Shown in pieces: positions 30,604 through 41,350 of a stretch of DNA of 64,000 nt (positions within the stretch are counted from its first letter, which is position 1; every line of letters starts with the position of its first letter). The DNA is taken from the NCBI GenBank assembly GCA_963714325.1, contig CAVQOB010000026.1, forward strand, positions 1 to 64,000, written 5' to 3'. The notes beneath the pieces are model-generated. The model saw only the letters and a program-made list of their open reading frames with translations, made no database searches and was not told the origin of the DNA. Position numbers and translations under genes: made by a program. The DNA is from CAVQOB01 sp963714325 (lineage in GTDB: Bacteria; Pseudomonadota; Alphaproteobacteria; Rhizobiales; Hyphomicrobiaceae).

Positions 30604-31044
30604 GTCTCAAGCTCTTTGCTGGGGACGCGGCCAGCGGGGACGGCGACCCGCGACTGCTACCGCAATCCGGTCCATCCACGCTGGCTGCGCCAAATCGTGT
30701 GGACCTTTTAGCGGGGGGGCACGAGACTGTCCATCAAACCGGGCAACCAAACCAGACGACCAAACCAGTACCGCTACACGCTCCTGTCATTTGGCCCAGT
30801 CAAACGCAGTTTGCCTATCCGTTCCGCACGACTAGCGGCGTGCACTAGCCAAGAATCGTATCAGACTATAGAGCGCGACGCGCGAACCGCCCCAAAAATG
30901 AGCGGGCCACCGGAGCAGACCCGCTACGCAATTTTTGTTGTAGGCGAACCTTGTTGTGGGCCAATCTTGTTGTGCCCAAATAACGCGAACACGGCGCACC
31001 AGCGACTGGACTTGGCTCTGGACTTGGCTGGTCCAATCACCACC
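30604..31044. other. alaS–recA intergenic region
   Basis: No gene seen. It holds a terminator-like hairpin near 30901–30925 and, just recA-proximal to it, three ACAACAA motifs on the minus strand (about 30935–30980). The alaS promoter must lie alaS-proximal of the hairpin, but I cannot place it. Confidence 0.45.
30888..30935 (-). terminator. Probable terminator downstream of recA
   Basis: AGCGGG and CCCGCT form a 6-bp stem around an internal GC-rich loop. On the minus strand it is followed by CATTTTTGGGG, and on the plus strand by a run of five T after ACGCAA, so it could work in both directions. It is about 110 bases past the recA stop. Confidence 0.45.
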
Positions 31045-32190
<1,146 letters not shown>

Positions 32191-32235
32191 GATCGTGTAT
32201 CCCCTTATTTCACGTGTTGCAGATTCAGGCAATGA

Positions 32236-32274
32236 AGCGAATGTACACTATTTGTTCTAAATTAGCAAGCGTCG
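32236..32274 (-). promoter_or_regulatory. recA promoter with SOS-like box
   Basis: On the minus strand TTGCTA and TACATT are spaced 17 bases apart. Overlapping them is GAAC-N7-GTAC (32243–32257), one base off the alphaproteobacterial LexA site GAAC-N7-GAAC. A second near-match on the plus strand, GTTC-N7-GTGC, is at 32311–32325. Confidence 0.55.
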
Positions 32275-32406
32275 ATCAAGACACTGATATTGCTTTTCTT
32301 TCGGATTTTTGTTCTTTTTTTGTGCCGAGCAATTGACACAGCGCGGATGACACCGCGAATGCAATAGGGGCGTGACGGTTAATTCCGCCCATGCCTCTTG
32401 GCGGAT

Positions 32407-33120
32407 TCAGCGCGTGCTGCGGTAGACGAGGTAGGCCGAATAGAGCGTGGGGTGAAAACCCTGGGTGATGCGGGTGTAGCCGGGCAGCTCACCCGTGCCG
32501 TAAAGCTCGTCGAATGCAGCGTTGACCTCAGCCGCTGTACGCTTGCCGACACGTTGTTCTGGGCGCGCTTCCCATTCGACGAATACCAGATGGCCGCCCG
32601 CCTTGAGGATGCGTGGGAAATTCGACGGCTGCATGTAGGGCCAGAGTCGCTCGTTGTGCTCGCTTAGGACCGCATTGAATTTCGAATGCGGATGAAGGCC
32701 GGTGTAGTTGACGATCATAATCACATCGACACTTGAACCCGGCAGGTCCGCCAGATGATTGTCTGTCAGGCTCGTATCAACCTGGACGTAGCGATCACAA
32801 TTGCTCACTTCATTGGCCGGAAACAGATCAACGCCCCAGACCTGATCGGCGAGCTGCTTGAGAACAGGCGTTACATGACGTCCATCACCGCACCCTTGCT
32901 CAAGGATGACACCAATTTTGCGACCGCCAGTGACGGTTGCCAAAATCTCAGCAAGGGCTTGGCGCAGCACTTCGCCCTGCACTTTATGATAGTTATTGAG
33001 ATGCGGATTGGCGAGGCTTTGGCCCCGCAAGCGCAGGTATGGATATCTGACCTTCGCCACGATCTGCTCGCGGGCGCGATACTTGATGCTGGCCCAAACG
33101 GACGGGATAGATCGTACCAT
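32407..33120 (-). CDS. Class I SAM-dependent methyltransferase
   Basis: 237 residues. SAM motif I is VILEQGCGDGRHV, with an acidic VWGVDLFPANE strand after it and DVIMIVNYTGLHPHSKFN at motif IV. It lacks signatures assigning it to a lipid, rRNA or protein class. ATG 33120 is taken as the start; the frame continues to 33189 without better initiation. It lies between cckA and recA on the same strand with its own gaps. Substrate unknown. Confidence 0.75.
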   Translation of the reverse strand: MVRSIPSVWASIKYRAREQIVAKVRYPYLRLRGQSLANPHLNNYHKVQGEVLRQALAEILATVTGGRKIGVILEQGCGDGRHVTPVLKQLADQVWGVDLFPANEVSNCDRYVQVDTSLTDNHLADLPGSSVDVIMIVNYTGLHPHSKFNAVLSEHNERLWPYMQPSNFPRILKAGGHLVFVEWEARPEQRVGKRTAAEVNAAFDELYGTGELPGYTRITQGFHPTLYSAYLVYRSTR

Positions 33121-33295
33121 TGCTGTCGTACCAAGCCCCCGCCAATGACCGCCTCTTAGCAGCACGCATTGGCCCGCGCTGCCCACCACCAGTTGCTATC
33201 CACAAGCCGATGCACAAATCAAGACGTCCGAGCCCGAACCCAGGGCTACCCTCATGACGATGCGCTGACATGGTCACTTGCAAGCCGCCAGCGGC

Positions 33296-35914
33296 TCACC
33301 GCCCCATTTGTTCTTTCACTTTGGCCGCCAGCTGCGGCAGCGTGAACGGTTTTTGCAGGAACCCGAACCGCTCGTTCTCGTCGAGGCTTTTCTTAAAGGC
33401 ATCGTCGGGGTAACCGGAGACGAAAATGATTGGCAGATCGGGGTGCGTCTTACGGATTTCCCTGAGCATGGTCGGGCCGTCCATTTCCGGCATGATCACG
33501 TCAGAGACGATCAGATCGACTTCACCTTGGATTTGCGCCATCACTTCGAGCGCTTCAGCGCCAGTTGCCGCTTCCAGCACCTCATAACCCTGCCGTTGCA
33601 ATGCGCGGACCGCAAAACTGCGAACAGCGTCCTCATCTTCAACCAGCAGGACGCGGCCGGTTCCCGTCAGATCGCGGACAGGCTCCTTTTTCTTGACGCC
33701 CTTGGCGGTCGCGATTTCCTCGTCGTTTTCCGGAATATGGCGCGGCAACAGCACGCGGAAAGTCGTGCCTTTGGCGAGCGTGCTATCGACGAAAATATAG
33801 CCCCCGGTCTGCTTGACGATACCATAGACGGTCGACAAGCCGAGCCCCGTCCCCTTGCCGACATCCTTCGTCGAGAAGAACGGCTCGAATATCCGCGCCA
33901 TCACGTCAGCAGACATGCCCTCGCCAGTATCCTCGACTTCGACGGCGACGTATTCCCCGGCAACGACGCTTTGCGCCGCCAGTTTCAAACTTTCGCGCTC
34001 GGACAAGTTGCGCGTGCGTATCCCCAATCGGCCACCGGCTGGCATGGCGTCACGCGCGTTGACGGTCAGATTGATCAGCACCTGCTCGAACTGATGACGA
34101 TCGGCTTTGACGTACCACAGGTCGCGGCCAGGTGCATGCTTCAGCTCGATCTTCTCGCCGAGCAGGCGATTGAGTGAATAGCCGAAATCCTGAATGAGAT
34201 CGTTGAGCGCTAGCGTTTCCGGCGCCAAGGTCTGCTTACGCGAGAAGGCCAGCAGCTGCCGCACCATGCCGGCGGCGCGATTGGCGTTCTGCTTGATCTG
34301 CATCATGTCGTTGTAGCCGGCGTCCGTTGGCCGGCGCGCACCGAGCAGCAAATCCGACAGACCAATGATCACCGTCAGCACATTATTGAAGTCATGGGCG
34401 ATGCCGCCGGCGAGCTTACCGACGGCTTCCATTTTCTGGCTCTGCGCGAACTTCAATTCGAGTGCTTTTTGCTCACTGGTGTCGACGACGTAGACGATCG
34501 CCGCGTCGCGACGGTTCGGCCCCGTCGACAATGATGTGAGATAGAGACGTCGCGTATCCTTGAGTTCTGTGCCGAAGGCGAGTTCCACCGGCGATGCCGT
34601 TGCGCGGCCAGAGAGTGACCGTTCGAGGGCTTTCTCGATCTGTTTCTTCTGCTCGGCATCGACGACGCGCCCAAGCAGCGTCGCCAGCGGCTGGCCTTCC
34701 GCTGCAGCTTGTCCGCCACTATTGGGGAACATGCGGGCGAACGCGGCATTCGAACTCTGGATGGTGCCTGCGCGATCCAAGGTCGCGATGCCGACAGGCG
34801 CACCGTTGAGGACACGGGTAAAATGTTCAACCGCGACGGTTTCCTCGGCGCGCACCTGATCGTGCGCTTGACCTTCGAGAACCAGGATTGTCACCAGTCC
34901 CGAGCCGGCGCGGTCAGCACCCCTGCAAATCAGTCGAACTGGCAGGACGCGACCGTCCTCGCGAACAAGGTCAATGTCGAGGCGGGCGGTCGCACCATCC
35001 GATCGGCCGATCGCTTCAACCAGCGCGGAACTATCGGGTGGCATCAAATCGGCGATCGATAGCCCATTGCGCAAGGCATCTGGCTTCAAGCCAAGCCAGT
35101 CCGTGAGGGTTGCGTTGATGTGAGCGATGCGGCCGTCACTCTGCATGGCGAAAATGCCAACTGGCATCGTTTCATAGAAGCGCAGTGACTGTTCGACAGT
35201 TCGCACGGCTTCAGCTTCGCGATTGCGATCAGCGGATACGTCCTGAACATGCCAAAGCGCCATCGCAGCGCCATCTTCGGCGGCGGCTCCCGGCGTACAA
35301 GGTCGCACGCCAACGCGAAACCAGCGCGGCTTGGCAGCAGGCGCCATGACCGGGCGCATGCGAATGTCTTCAATGCGCGTTTCGCCGCGCTCGGCAGCCC
35401 GAGTCAGCCGAAACACGGCTTCGGCGGCATGCGGGTCGGCCGCTAACGCATCTTCGATCGTACCGGCGCCAAGCCCAAACAGCCGATGCGCCACGCCATT
35501 GGTGAAGGCGACGGTCCCGTCGGCGGACACGATCTGCACGGCAACCTCGCCACTGTCGGCGGCGGCACGTGCCAATTCTGTTTCGGCGGCATTTTCATTG
35601 ATGCGCACAAATCCGGCCAACCAGCCGAAGACGCAAAAAAAGCCGACCGCCGCAAAGGCTCCAAGAACGACCAGAACGGCCGTATCTACCGCGCCGGAGT
35701 ATACGAGCAGAACGCCGCCAGCCGCTAAGCAAGCCGCCAGCATGAGCAATGCCGTCAGACGCGCAACTGCAACCCCTGCCAGCGCGCTGCTGGCCGGGGC
35801 GAAGTCATGTCGCCGCGCCTCCAAGGTCCTCATGAACCCGGACACTATCTGATTCTGTGCCGGCAGCAGCTTTCTGGGATCGATAGATGGGGTGGGCAAC
35901 AAACGCGAACGCAT
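33296..35914 (-). CDS. cckA: Hybrid histidine kinase CckA
   Basis: About 872 residues: two membrane helices near 46–72 and 77–100, PAS repeats, HisKA with GGIAHDFNNVLTVI (His near 506), a HATPase with EDTGEGMS and GKGTGLGLSTVYG, and a C-terminal receiver domain with SDVIMPEMDG (phospho-Asp near 802) and GFLQKPF. This is the architecture of CckA, which through ChpT sets CtrA and CpdR phosphorylation and thus the cell cycle. Position beside recA/alaS supports the call. ATG 35914 is used; the frame also allows TTG 35932. Confidence 0.92.
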   Translation of the reverse strand: MRSRLLPTPSIDPRKLLPAQNQIVSGFMRTLEARRHDFAPASSALAGVAVARLTALLMLAACLAAGGVLLVYSGAVDTAVLVVLGAFAAVGFFCVFGWLAGFVRINENAAETELARAAADSGEVAVQIVSADGTVAFTNGVAHRLFGLGAGTIEDALAADPHAAEAVFRLTRAAERGETRIEDIRMRPVMAPAAKPRWFRVGVRPCTPGAAAEDGAAMALWHVQDVSADRNREAEAVRTVEQSLRFYETMPVGIFAMQSDGRIAHINATLTDWLGLKPDALRNGLSIADLMPPDSSALVEAIGRSDGATARLDIDLVREDGRVLPVRLICRGADRAGSGLVTILVLEGQAHDQVRAEETVAVEHFTRVLNGAPVGIATLDRAGTIQSSNAAFARMFPNSGGQAAAEGQPLATLLGRVVDAEQKKQIEKALERSLSGRATASPVELAFGTELKDTRRLYLTSLSTGPNRRDAAIVYVVDTSEQKALELKFAQSQKMEAVGKLAGGIAHDFNNVLTVIIGLSDLLLGARRPTDAGYNDMMQIKQNANRAAGMVRQLLAFSRKQTLAPETLALNDLIQDFGYSLNRLLGEKIELKHAPGRDLWYVKADRHQFEQVLINLTVNARDAMPAGGRLGIRTRNLSERESLKLAAQSVVAGEYVAVEVEDTGEGMSADVMARIFEPFFSTKDVGKGTGLGLSTVYGIVKQTGGYIFVDSTLAKGTTFRVLLPRHIPENDEEIATAKGVKKKEPVRDLTGTGRVLLVEDEDAVRSFAVRALQRQGYEVLEAATGAEALEVMAQIQGEVDLIVSDVIMPEMDGPTMLREIRKTHPDLPIIFVSGYPDDAFKKSLDENERFGFLQKPFTLPQLAAKVKEQMGR

Positions 35915-36262
35915 CAGCGAGACATCTTTCAAAAACTACGCTCTTGCAGAACCACACACTCAAACCACACCAGCGGGTGACGCCATTGCAGAGCGAGTCG
36001 CCTTGACCGATCTGAGTTTTCCACAGCGCAAGTGCTGAAGCGCCGCTTGTCCCCGAAAACCGGACATTGCAGGTCTTAGAAAGCAATCATTAGGGTTAAA
36101 ACGAAGCTAAAAGGCTGCTATAGCGCCAATGAGACTCAGGGCATCATGGTCGCAGCGGATCGCAACCTTTGATGGAAATGACCTTGACAGCACCGCCTTG
36201 GAGCCGATCAGCGGGCTAGCGCACTGCCGGCACCCTCAGAGTAACATACAGGACATGACATC
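35915..36262. other. Divergent intergenic region cckA / FliO-like gene
   Basis: No gene seen. It should carry both promoters. A near-match to a CtrA box, TTAA-N7-CTAA, is at 36096–36110. An A-rich stretch with TATAG follows at about 36115–36125. Confidence 0.5.
36096..36110. promoter_or_regulatory. Imperfect CtrA-type site
   Basis: TTAA-N7-CTAA, one base from the CtrA consensus TTAA-N7-TTAA, between cckA and the FliO-like gene, both plausible members of the CtrA circuit. Confidence 0.35.
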
Positions 36263-36616
36263 ATGCTTTTCTGGACGATCACACTGATCCTGGCCGCCAT
36301 CGCGGTTGTTGCTGGCGTGTTCCTTGTCCAATATCAACGCACGGGCAGCGCGCGCTTCGGCGGGTCGTTCTTTGGGCCGAAACCCGAAAAGCGCTTGGCG
36401 GTGATGGAACAAGCATCCGTTGACAATCGCCGGCGTCTTATCCTGGTGCGACGCGACAATGTCGAACATCTGATTATGACGGGGGGCCCCGTCGACGTGG
36501 TAATCGAAACTGGCATCGGGGCTGGACGGCCACGCGCCAGCGTCAGCGATATCACGGATGCCGCGCCCGTTTTCACGCGCCAACCCCGGTCATTCGGCCA
36601 AGCCGTCAACGAATAG
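36263..36616 (+). CDS. FliO/FliO-like membrane protein
   Basis: 117 residues: one N-terminal membrane helix (about 3–23), then a small cytoplasmic domain with RRRLILVRRDNVEHLIMTGGPVDVVIE in it, the signature of proteins annotated FliO in Hyphomicrobiales. FliO assists assembly of the flagellar export gate (FliP). No other flagellar gene is in the window, but an isolated copy beside cckA is common in this order, so a role outside flagella cannot be ruled out. Confidence 0.72.
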   Translation: MLFWTITLILAAIAVVAGVFLVQYQRTGSARFGGSFFGPKPEKRLAVMEQASVDNRRRLILVRRDNVEHLIMTGGPVDVVIETGIGAGRPRASVSDITDAAPVFTRQPRSFGQAVNE

Positions 36617-36820
36617 CAGGTGGCGAACGGGCGACCGCAGCCGAACCCTGGAAGGACCGCAGCCCCGGGCATCCGACTTGTGCCATAGTCTGGCGCTACC
36701 GAGGCTCAATGACACGATGACCATCCAGCCGGCAGGGCGACCGGGGAAGCGGCGATGCCGCGACGGCCAACGGCGCGTTCCGCTGGACTATCCGACTGCG
36801 TACACCTGGACGGGACCCTA

Positions 36821-39412
36821 ATGCTTTCATACACGCGGACTTCACAATGGGTTTTGCAGCTCGCACTGATATTGGGCTTCGCGGCGGCGATCAGTGCCGG
36901 CCCAAGTGCCGCGCAACAGCCGCCAGCCACACCGCCGGTCGCGCCCCCCACCGCTGAAGCGCCGCAAACGCCTGCCGCACCACCCGCTGCCTCTCCCGGG
37001 CCGGCTGTGGCTGCCGTGCCAACCTTGCCATCCGAGGTCCTTGAGCCGATCACACGCCTCGCCAAAAGTATCGAGGGTGCGGAAAAGGCTATCCAGCATC
37101 TGAAAGAGCTTGAGGAAGAGCTGTCGCGGCTGCGCAATGATGTTGAGACGATCCTCAACGATTCGACTCACACCGCGGAAGGCCTGCGTCCGCAACTGTC
37201 TGAAATTCGAGGTCTAATAGAAAAACTTGGGCCAGCCCCCAGCAAGGATCAACCGGCCGAAGCGCAAGCGATTGCGGCCGAACGCCAACGCTTGAACGCG
37301 CTGGCAGCCGCCATCGATGGCGCCGTCAAATCGACTGAACTGACCTGGTTCCGCGCCCGGCAATTGATCGAAAAGATTACATCGATGCGGCATCAGATTT
37401 TCACGCGCAATCTGTTGGAGCGCCGGCAAAGCCCGATGCTGCCATCACTCTGGCGCGATGTTGGCGTGCGGCTACCGGCCGTTGGCGCCAGACTGTCCTA
37501 CAATTGGACGGACTGGTGGAGCTGGGGCCACCGATACGCCAGCGAACTCGTTGTGCTGGTGCTGAGCGCCGTTGCACTGTTCGGCTTGCTGCATGTTGGC
37601 GCTTGGCGCCGGACGCGCCGGACCGAGATGGTGACAACAGGGCAGCCGTCGTTCTTCGAGCGTGCCAGCCGGATTGCCTGGGTTGCGCCATTGCGCATGC
37701 TCGGTGGGGCTGCAGCGGCAATCCTGATCTACGCCGTTCTCGACGCGTTCGACCTGCTCTACGGCTCCTGGGAAAAGCCTGCCTGGACAGCTTTGAAGTG
37801 CGCCCTGATCGTCATCGCGACGAACGCGATCGCCACGACAACCCTGGCACCGAAAGAGCCGATGTGGCGACTTGTGCCTCTCTCCAGCCACAGTGCGTTA
37901 TGCACGACGCATTTCATTCAAGGCATTGTCGCGGTCTACGCCATCGACGCGACCTTGACGGAATTCGGCCGGTCGTTCTTCTTCCCGCTGACTTTGACGG
38001 TTGCGCAGGCCTTCATCGCCAACATGCTGATCGTCGGGCTGCTGGTCGTCATGCTGGCGACCCGTTTCCAATTCCAGCATGCCGCAGATACGGCAACACC
38101 ACAGTCCGTCGGATCATTGTCCCGCTTGGCGCCCTACTGGCTCAAGGTGCCGCTGCTGGCGGTAATGATTGTGATCTTGGTCGCGTCAGCCCTCGGCTAT
38201 GTCGCACTCGGCCGCTTCGTTGCCCAGCAGTTGGTCTTGACCGGGCTCATTTTTGCAATCGCGAGCCTGCTCTATCTCGCCATCCGGGCCGTCACCCGCG
38301 AGCGGGCGAGCGGGCTGCACACGGTTGGCGATTTCCTCGGCGGAACCTTTGGCTTGGACGCCCCACGCCAGCGCCAAATATCGCGGCTGATCGAGGTGAC
38401 ACTCACGTTCGGACTGGCGCTGCTAGCGGTTCCGGCCGTGCTGTTGCAGTGGGGGTTCTCCGGCGCCGACATCCGCGACTGGGGCAAGGCGGCGTTGTTT
38501 GGTTTCGAGATCGGACAATTCCGCATTTCGCTGGCACGCATTCTGTTGGGTATTGGACTGTTCACGCTGTTGCTGCTGGCGACGCGGCTGATCCAAAAAT
38601 GGCTGCGCGACAGCGTCTTATCGCAATCGCGGATCGACGGCGGCATTGCCAACTCGGTTGATACGGCAATCGGCTATCTCGGCGTTGCGCTGGCGGCATT
38701 GATTTCAGTTTCGTACGCAGGCTTCGATATCACCAGCTTGGCCATTGTCGCCGGCGCACTCTCGGTCGGCATCGGTTTCGGCTTGCAGTCGATCGTCAAC
38801 AACTTCGTCTCCGGCTTGATCCTGCTGATCGAGCGGCCGATCAAGGTTGGTGATTGGATCGTTGTCGGCGACCAGCAGGGCAATGTCCGACGGATTTCCG
38901 TTCGATCAACCGAGATCGAAACGTTCGACCGGGCCAGCCTGATCCTGCCGAACTCAGAGTTGATCACCGGTCGCGTCTTCAACTGGACGCACCGCAACCT
39001 GCTTGGCCGTGTTTCACTGAAAATCGCGGTCGATCCCAATGCTGACCCTGAAGCCGTGCTGAAAGTTCTCAAGCACTGCGCCGAAGAACACCCCTCCGTC
39101 CTCAAATCACCCCCGCCGAATGTCAGCTTCGACAACTTCAGCGGCAATTCGCTCGACTATACGGTGCGGGTCACCGTTGCCGATGTAAACTCCGGAGGCA
39201 CCGTCACGACAGATTTGCGGATGGCGATCCTGCGCGCACTGCGAACCGCCGGGCTGATGGTTCCCAATCCGCAATACGAGGTCGTCTTGCGCGATGCGGA
39301 CCCCCTGAAACGGCAGGTGACACAGATCCTCGATCATCGCAAAGGCAAATCGACACCGGCCGATGGCACGGCTCAACCCGGGCACAAACGATCGACGACG
39401 GCGGCGTCGTAA
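36821..39412 (+). CDS. Large MscS-family mechanosensitive channel with DUF3772
   Basis: 863 residues. Signal peptide (cleavage near SAAQQPP), a Pro/Ala-rich linker, a periplasmic coiled-coil domain (about 60–200, DUF3772-like), some ten membrane helices, then the MscS core: AIVAGALSVGIGFGLQSIVNNFVSGLILLIERPIKVGDW begins at about 645 and leads into the beta domain with GRVFNWTHRN. It probably opens on membrane tension under osmotic downshock. ATG 36821 is chosen because signal peptide and homology begin there; the frame extends to 36755. Confidence 0.9.
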   Translation: MLSYTRTSQWVLQLALILGFAAAISAGPSAAQQPPATPPVAPPTAEAPQTPAAPPAASPGPAVAAVPTLPSEVLEPITRLAKSIEGAEKAIQHLKELEEELSRLRNDVETILNDSTHTAEGLRPQLSEIRGLIEKLGPAPSKDQPAEAQAIAAERQRLNALAAAIDGAVKSTELTWFRARQLIEKITSMRHQIFTRNLLERRQSPMLPSLWRDVGVRLPAVGARLSYNWTDWWSWGHRYASELVVLVLSAVALFGLLHVGAWRRTRRTEMVTTGQPSFFERASRIAWVAPLRMLGGAAAAILIYAVLDAFDLLYGSWEKPAWTALKCALIVIATNAIATTTLAPKEPMWRLVPLSSHSALCTTHFIQGIVAVYAIDATLTEFGRSFFFPLTLTVAQAFIANMLIVGLLVVMLATRFQFQHAADTATPQSVGSLSRLAPYWLKVPLLAVMIVILVASALGYVALGRFVAQQLVLTGLIFAIASLLYLAIRAVTRERASGLHTVGDFLGGTFGLDAPRQRQISRLIEVTLTFGLALLAVPAVLLQWGFSGADIRDWGKAALFGFEIGQFRISLARILLGIGLFTLLLLATRLIQKWLRDSVLSQSRIDGGIANSVDTAIGYLGVALAALISVSYAGFDITSLAIVAGALSVGIGFGLQSIVNNFVSGLILLIERPIKVGDWIVVGDQQGNVRRISVRSTEIETFDRASLILPNSELITGRVFNWTHRNLLGRVSLKIAVDPNADPEAVLKVLKHCAEEHPSVLKSPPPNVSFDNFSGNSLDYTVRVTVADVNSGGTVTTDLRMAILRALRTAGLMVPNPQYEVVLRDADPLKRQVTQILDHRKGKSTPADGTAQPGHKRSTTAAS

Positions 39413-39854
39413 GCGTCAGCGCGACGGTTCGGCTTGTTCTGAATCCGTAGCCCAGTCGGTAAATGCGCTCGCCGGATATCCGGTGACATTGAACGGCCGC
39501 ATGGCAACGCTGATGGCTGGATGGCTAGCTGGTGTTGGCCGGCGACTGCGCGTTGTCGAGACCGGTGCTGCCGTCACAACCGACAGCGACGCCGCCGGGC
39601 TTTCGACCGCGCGGCGCATCGACTGCGAGCGGACTTCATCGGCCATCGACATCACGACGACCATGCCGATGACACCTAACACCATCCGGCGCTCGGCGCG
39701 ACAGACGCGGCACCATTGGCCACGTTTACGGCCACAACACACAGTCACAGGCAGCGCTCCTTGTTCGCGCCGCACCATGCGGCTTCAGCATCACCATGCC
39801 GGCCAACTGGTTAGCGCGAGATTAAGCGTTGTCCGGTTTTTCTGCTGTGGCCGG
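39413..39854. other. Intergenic region between channel gene and dksA
   Basis: Mostly unassigned. One minus-strand frame (39416–39778) contains a hydrophobic stretch and is listed separately at low confidence. No terminator with a clear T-run was seen between these convergent genes. Confidence 0.4.
39416..39685 (-). CDS. Possible small secreted or membrane protein
   Basis: About 89 residues from ATG 39685: a hydrophobic start (VLGVIGMVVVMSMADEV) followed by a Ser/Thr/Ala/Pro-rich tail. No family recognised, and no good ribosome site. An upstream extension to 39778 adds a cysteine-rich basic segment. It may be a chance frame. Confidence 0.25.
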   Translation of the reverse strand: MVLGVIGMVVVMSMADEVRSQSMRRAVESPAASLSVVTAAPVSTTRSRRPTPASHPAISVAMRPFNVTGYPASAFTDWATDSEQAEPSR

Positions 39855-40631
39855 CTATTCGTCGCGATACACGCGTTCGCGGCGTTCATGACGTTCCTGG
39901 GCTTCCAGGGACAAAGTGGCGATCGGCCGGGCGTCAAGGCGCTTGATGCTGATCGGCTCGCCTGTCTCTTCGCAGAAGCCGTAGCTACCGTCCTCGATAC
40001 GGCTGAGCGCCGCATCGATCTTGGCAACCAGCTTGCGCTGACGATCGCGGGCGCGCAGCTCAAGCGCACGATCAGTCTCGGAGGTCGCTCGATCCGCCAG
40101 ATCGGCGTGCTGGGCCGTGTCTTCGTGCAGGACGTGCAGCGTCTCGCGGTTCTGCTGAATGATATCCTCTTTCCATTGCAGCAATTTCTTACGGAAATAC
40201 ACGCGGTGGTGATCACCCATAAACGGCTCTGACTCGGAAGGCCGATAGCCGTCCGGCAACACGATTTGTGTCAGATTTTTTTTGCCAGAGCTTTTCATCG
40301 TCATCTTTTTGACTGGCGCCGAAGCCCCGTTCACCGATACCACTGGTTTGACGGCGTGCGCAGCCTTGCCGGACGCAAACGGCTTTTTGAGGTCTGGCTT
40401 TACAATGGCAGGCTTCGCGACCATTTTTTGCGGAGCGGGCTTCACCGCTGCTTTGGGCTTAGCAACAGCACGGTCAATGGCTTTCCTGACCACCGGCTTT
40501 TTGGCGGCTGGCTGCTTCGAAACCGGCGGCTTTGCCACTTTCATCGCCGATTTAGCGGCAACGATCGGCGAACGTTTGGTCGACGCCTTGCCCTTGATCT
40601 TCAGCGGCTTACTGCGGTTCAATTTACCCAT
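39855..40631 (-). CDS. dksA: DksA-type RNA polymerase-binding factor with basic N-terminal tail
   Basis: 258 residues. The C-terminal 120 are DksA: YFRKKLLQWKEDI coiled-coil start, DRATSETDRALELRARDR and the globular YGFCEETGEPISIKRLDARPIATLSLEAQERHE. Only the first of the four zinc cysteines is kept, as is usual in many alphaproteobacteria. The first 130 residues are Lys/Ala/Pro rich with PKAAVKPAPQK-type repeats, resembling histone H1-like tails. ATG 40631 has GGGAGG five bases upstream. It modulates transcription with ppGpp. Confidence 0.92.
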   Translation of the reverse strand: MGKLNRSKPLKIKGKASTKRSPIVAAKSAMKVAKPPVSKQPAAKKPVVRKAIDRAVAKPKAAVKPAPQKMVAKPAIVKPDLKKPFASGKAAHAVKPVVSVNGASAPVKKMTMKSSGKKNLTQIVLPDGYRPSESEPFMGDHHRVYFRKKLLQWKEDIIQQNRETLHVLHEDTAQHADLADRATSETDRALELRARDRQRKLVAKIDAALSRIEDGSYGFCEETGEPISIKRLDARPIATLSLEAQERHERRERVYRDE

Positions 40632-41350
40632 GTCCGCCTCCCAGCGGGATGCCATCACAGTCTTACGTCGCCCACGATCCGACGTGCCTGACCGGACTAG
40701 CAATTTGCGTGCCCGTATTGGGGGGCACGGCTACCCAAGTCAAGCGCGCTGCACGGTTTTGCGGCAGTTCGTTTTGAGTTGTGCTGACATCACCGCGGGA
40801 TCAACCTGATGGCTCCCACGCCAACTCGCCAACACGTCACGAAACTGCCGGTTGCTGTGGCGGCTGGCATCATCAGTTTCCCCACTAGCGTGCTTATATT
40901 ATTTTATGCACGTTATACGTGTATTTAGACTTTCATGTGATTCTTGGTGAAGTCGAGTGGCACTCCCCGCCACGCGGCCCTGGTATCGGCGACAATGAAT
41001 TGCCGCCGGAACTGGCGAACCCTGCTAACCGCGCACCGCACCCCGGCTCACCGGCTCCGTGATCCGGACATCCATAGGAGACACCGCCATCACACTGTCC
41101 TGCTGAAGTCACTCCCAAGTCCGGATGAGGTTTCGCTTTCCTGCTGCAACGTCTTCAATTCGGCCAGAGCTCCCCCTTGGCCCATTCGACGGCAACCGGC
41201 ACCTTGTCCGCGGGCAGCCAGCAATGGCTGCAACGGCGCTATCCCGACACGCTCCCCGGGGTAGCGCCGCTTTTCGTTGGATCGGTTTGCGGTTCGCGAT
41301 CCAATGTGCCAATCGTCGCCACAAGCCCGCCGCAACCGCAAGAGCGCATG
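40632..41350. other. Long intergenic region upstream of dksA and MoxR gene
   Basis: No convincing gene in about 720 bases. AT-rich at 40890–40940, where a palindrome sits (listed separately). A plus-strand frame reaches into it from the MoxR gene but lacks homology. It may contain a degraded gene. Confidence 0.4.
40906..40924. promoter_or_regulatory. Palindrome, candidate operator
   Basis: ATGCACGT–TAT–ACGTGTAT, arms matching at seven of eight positions, in an AT-rich patch between dksA and the MoxR gene. The size suits a dimeric regulator; the protein is unknown. Confidence 0.35.

Noticed and set aside
28801..30711. 636-codon open frame on the plus strand
   Set aside because: Lies wholly antisense to alaS, whose protein is unmistakable; caused by high G+C codon bias.
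37504..38661. 385-codon plus-strand frame
   Set aside because: Shifted frame inside the MscS-type channel gene; arginine-rich composition typical of a shadow frame.
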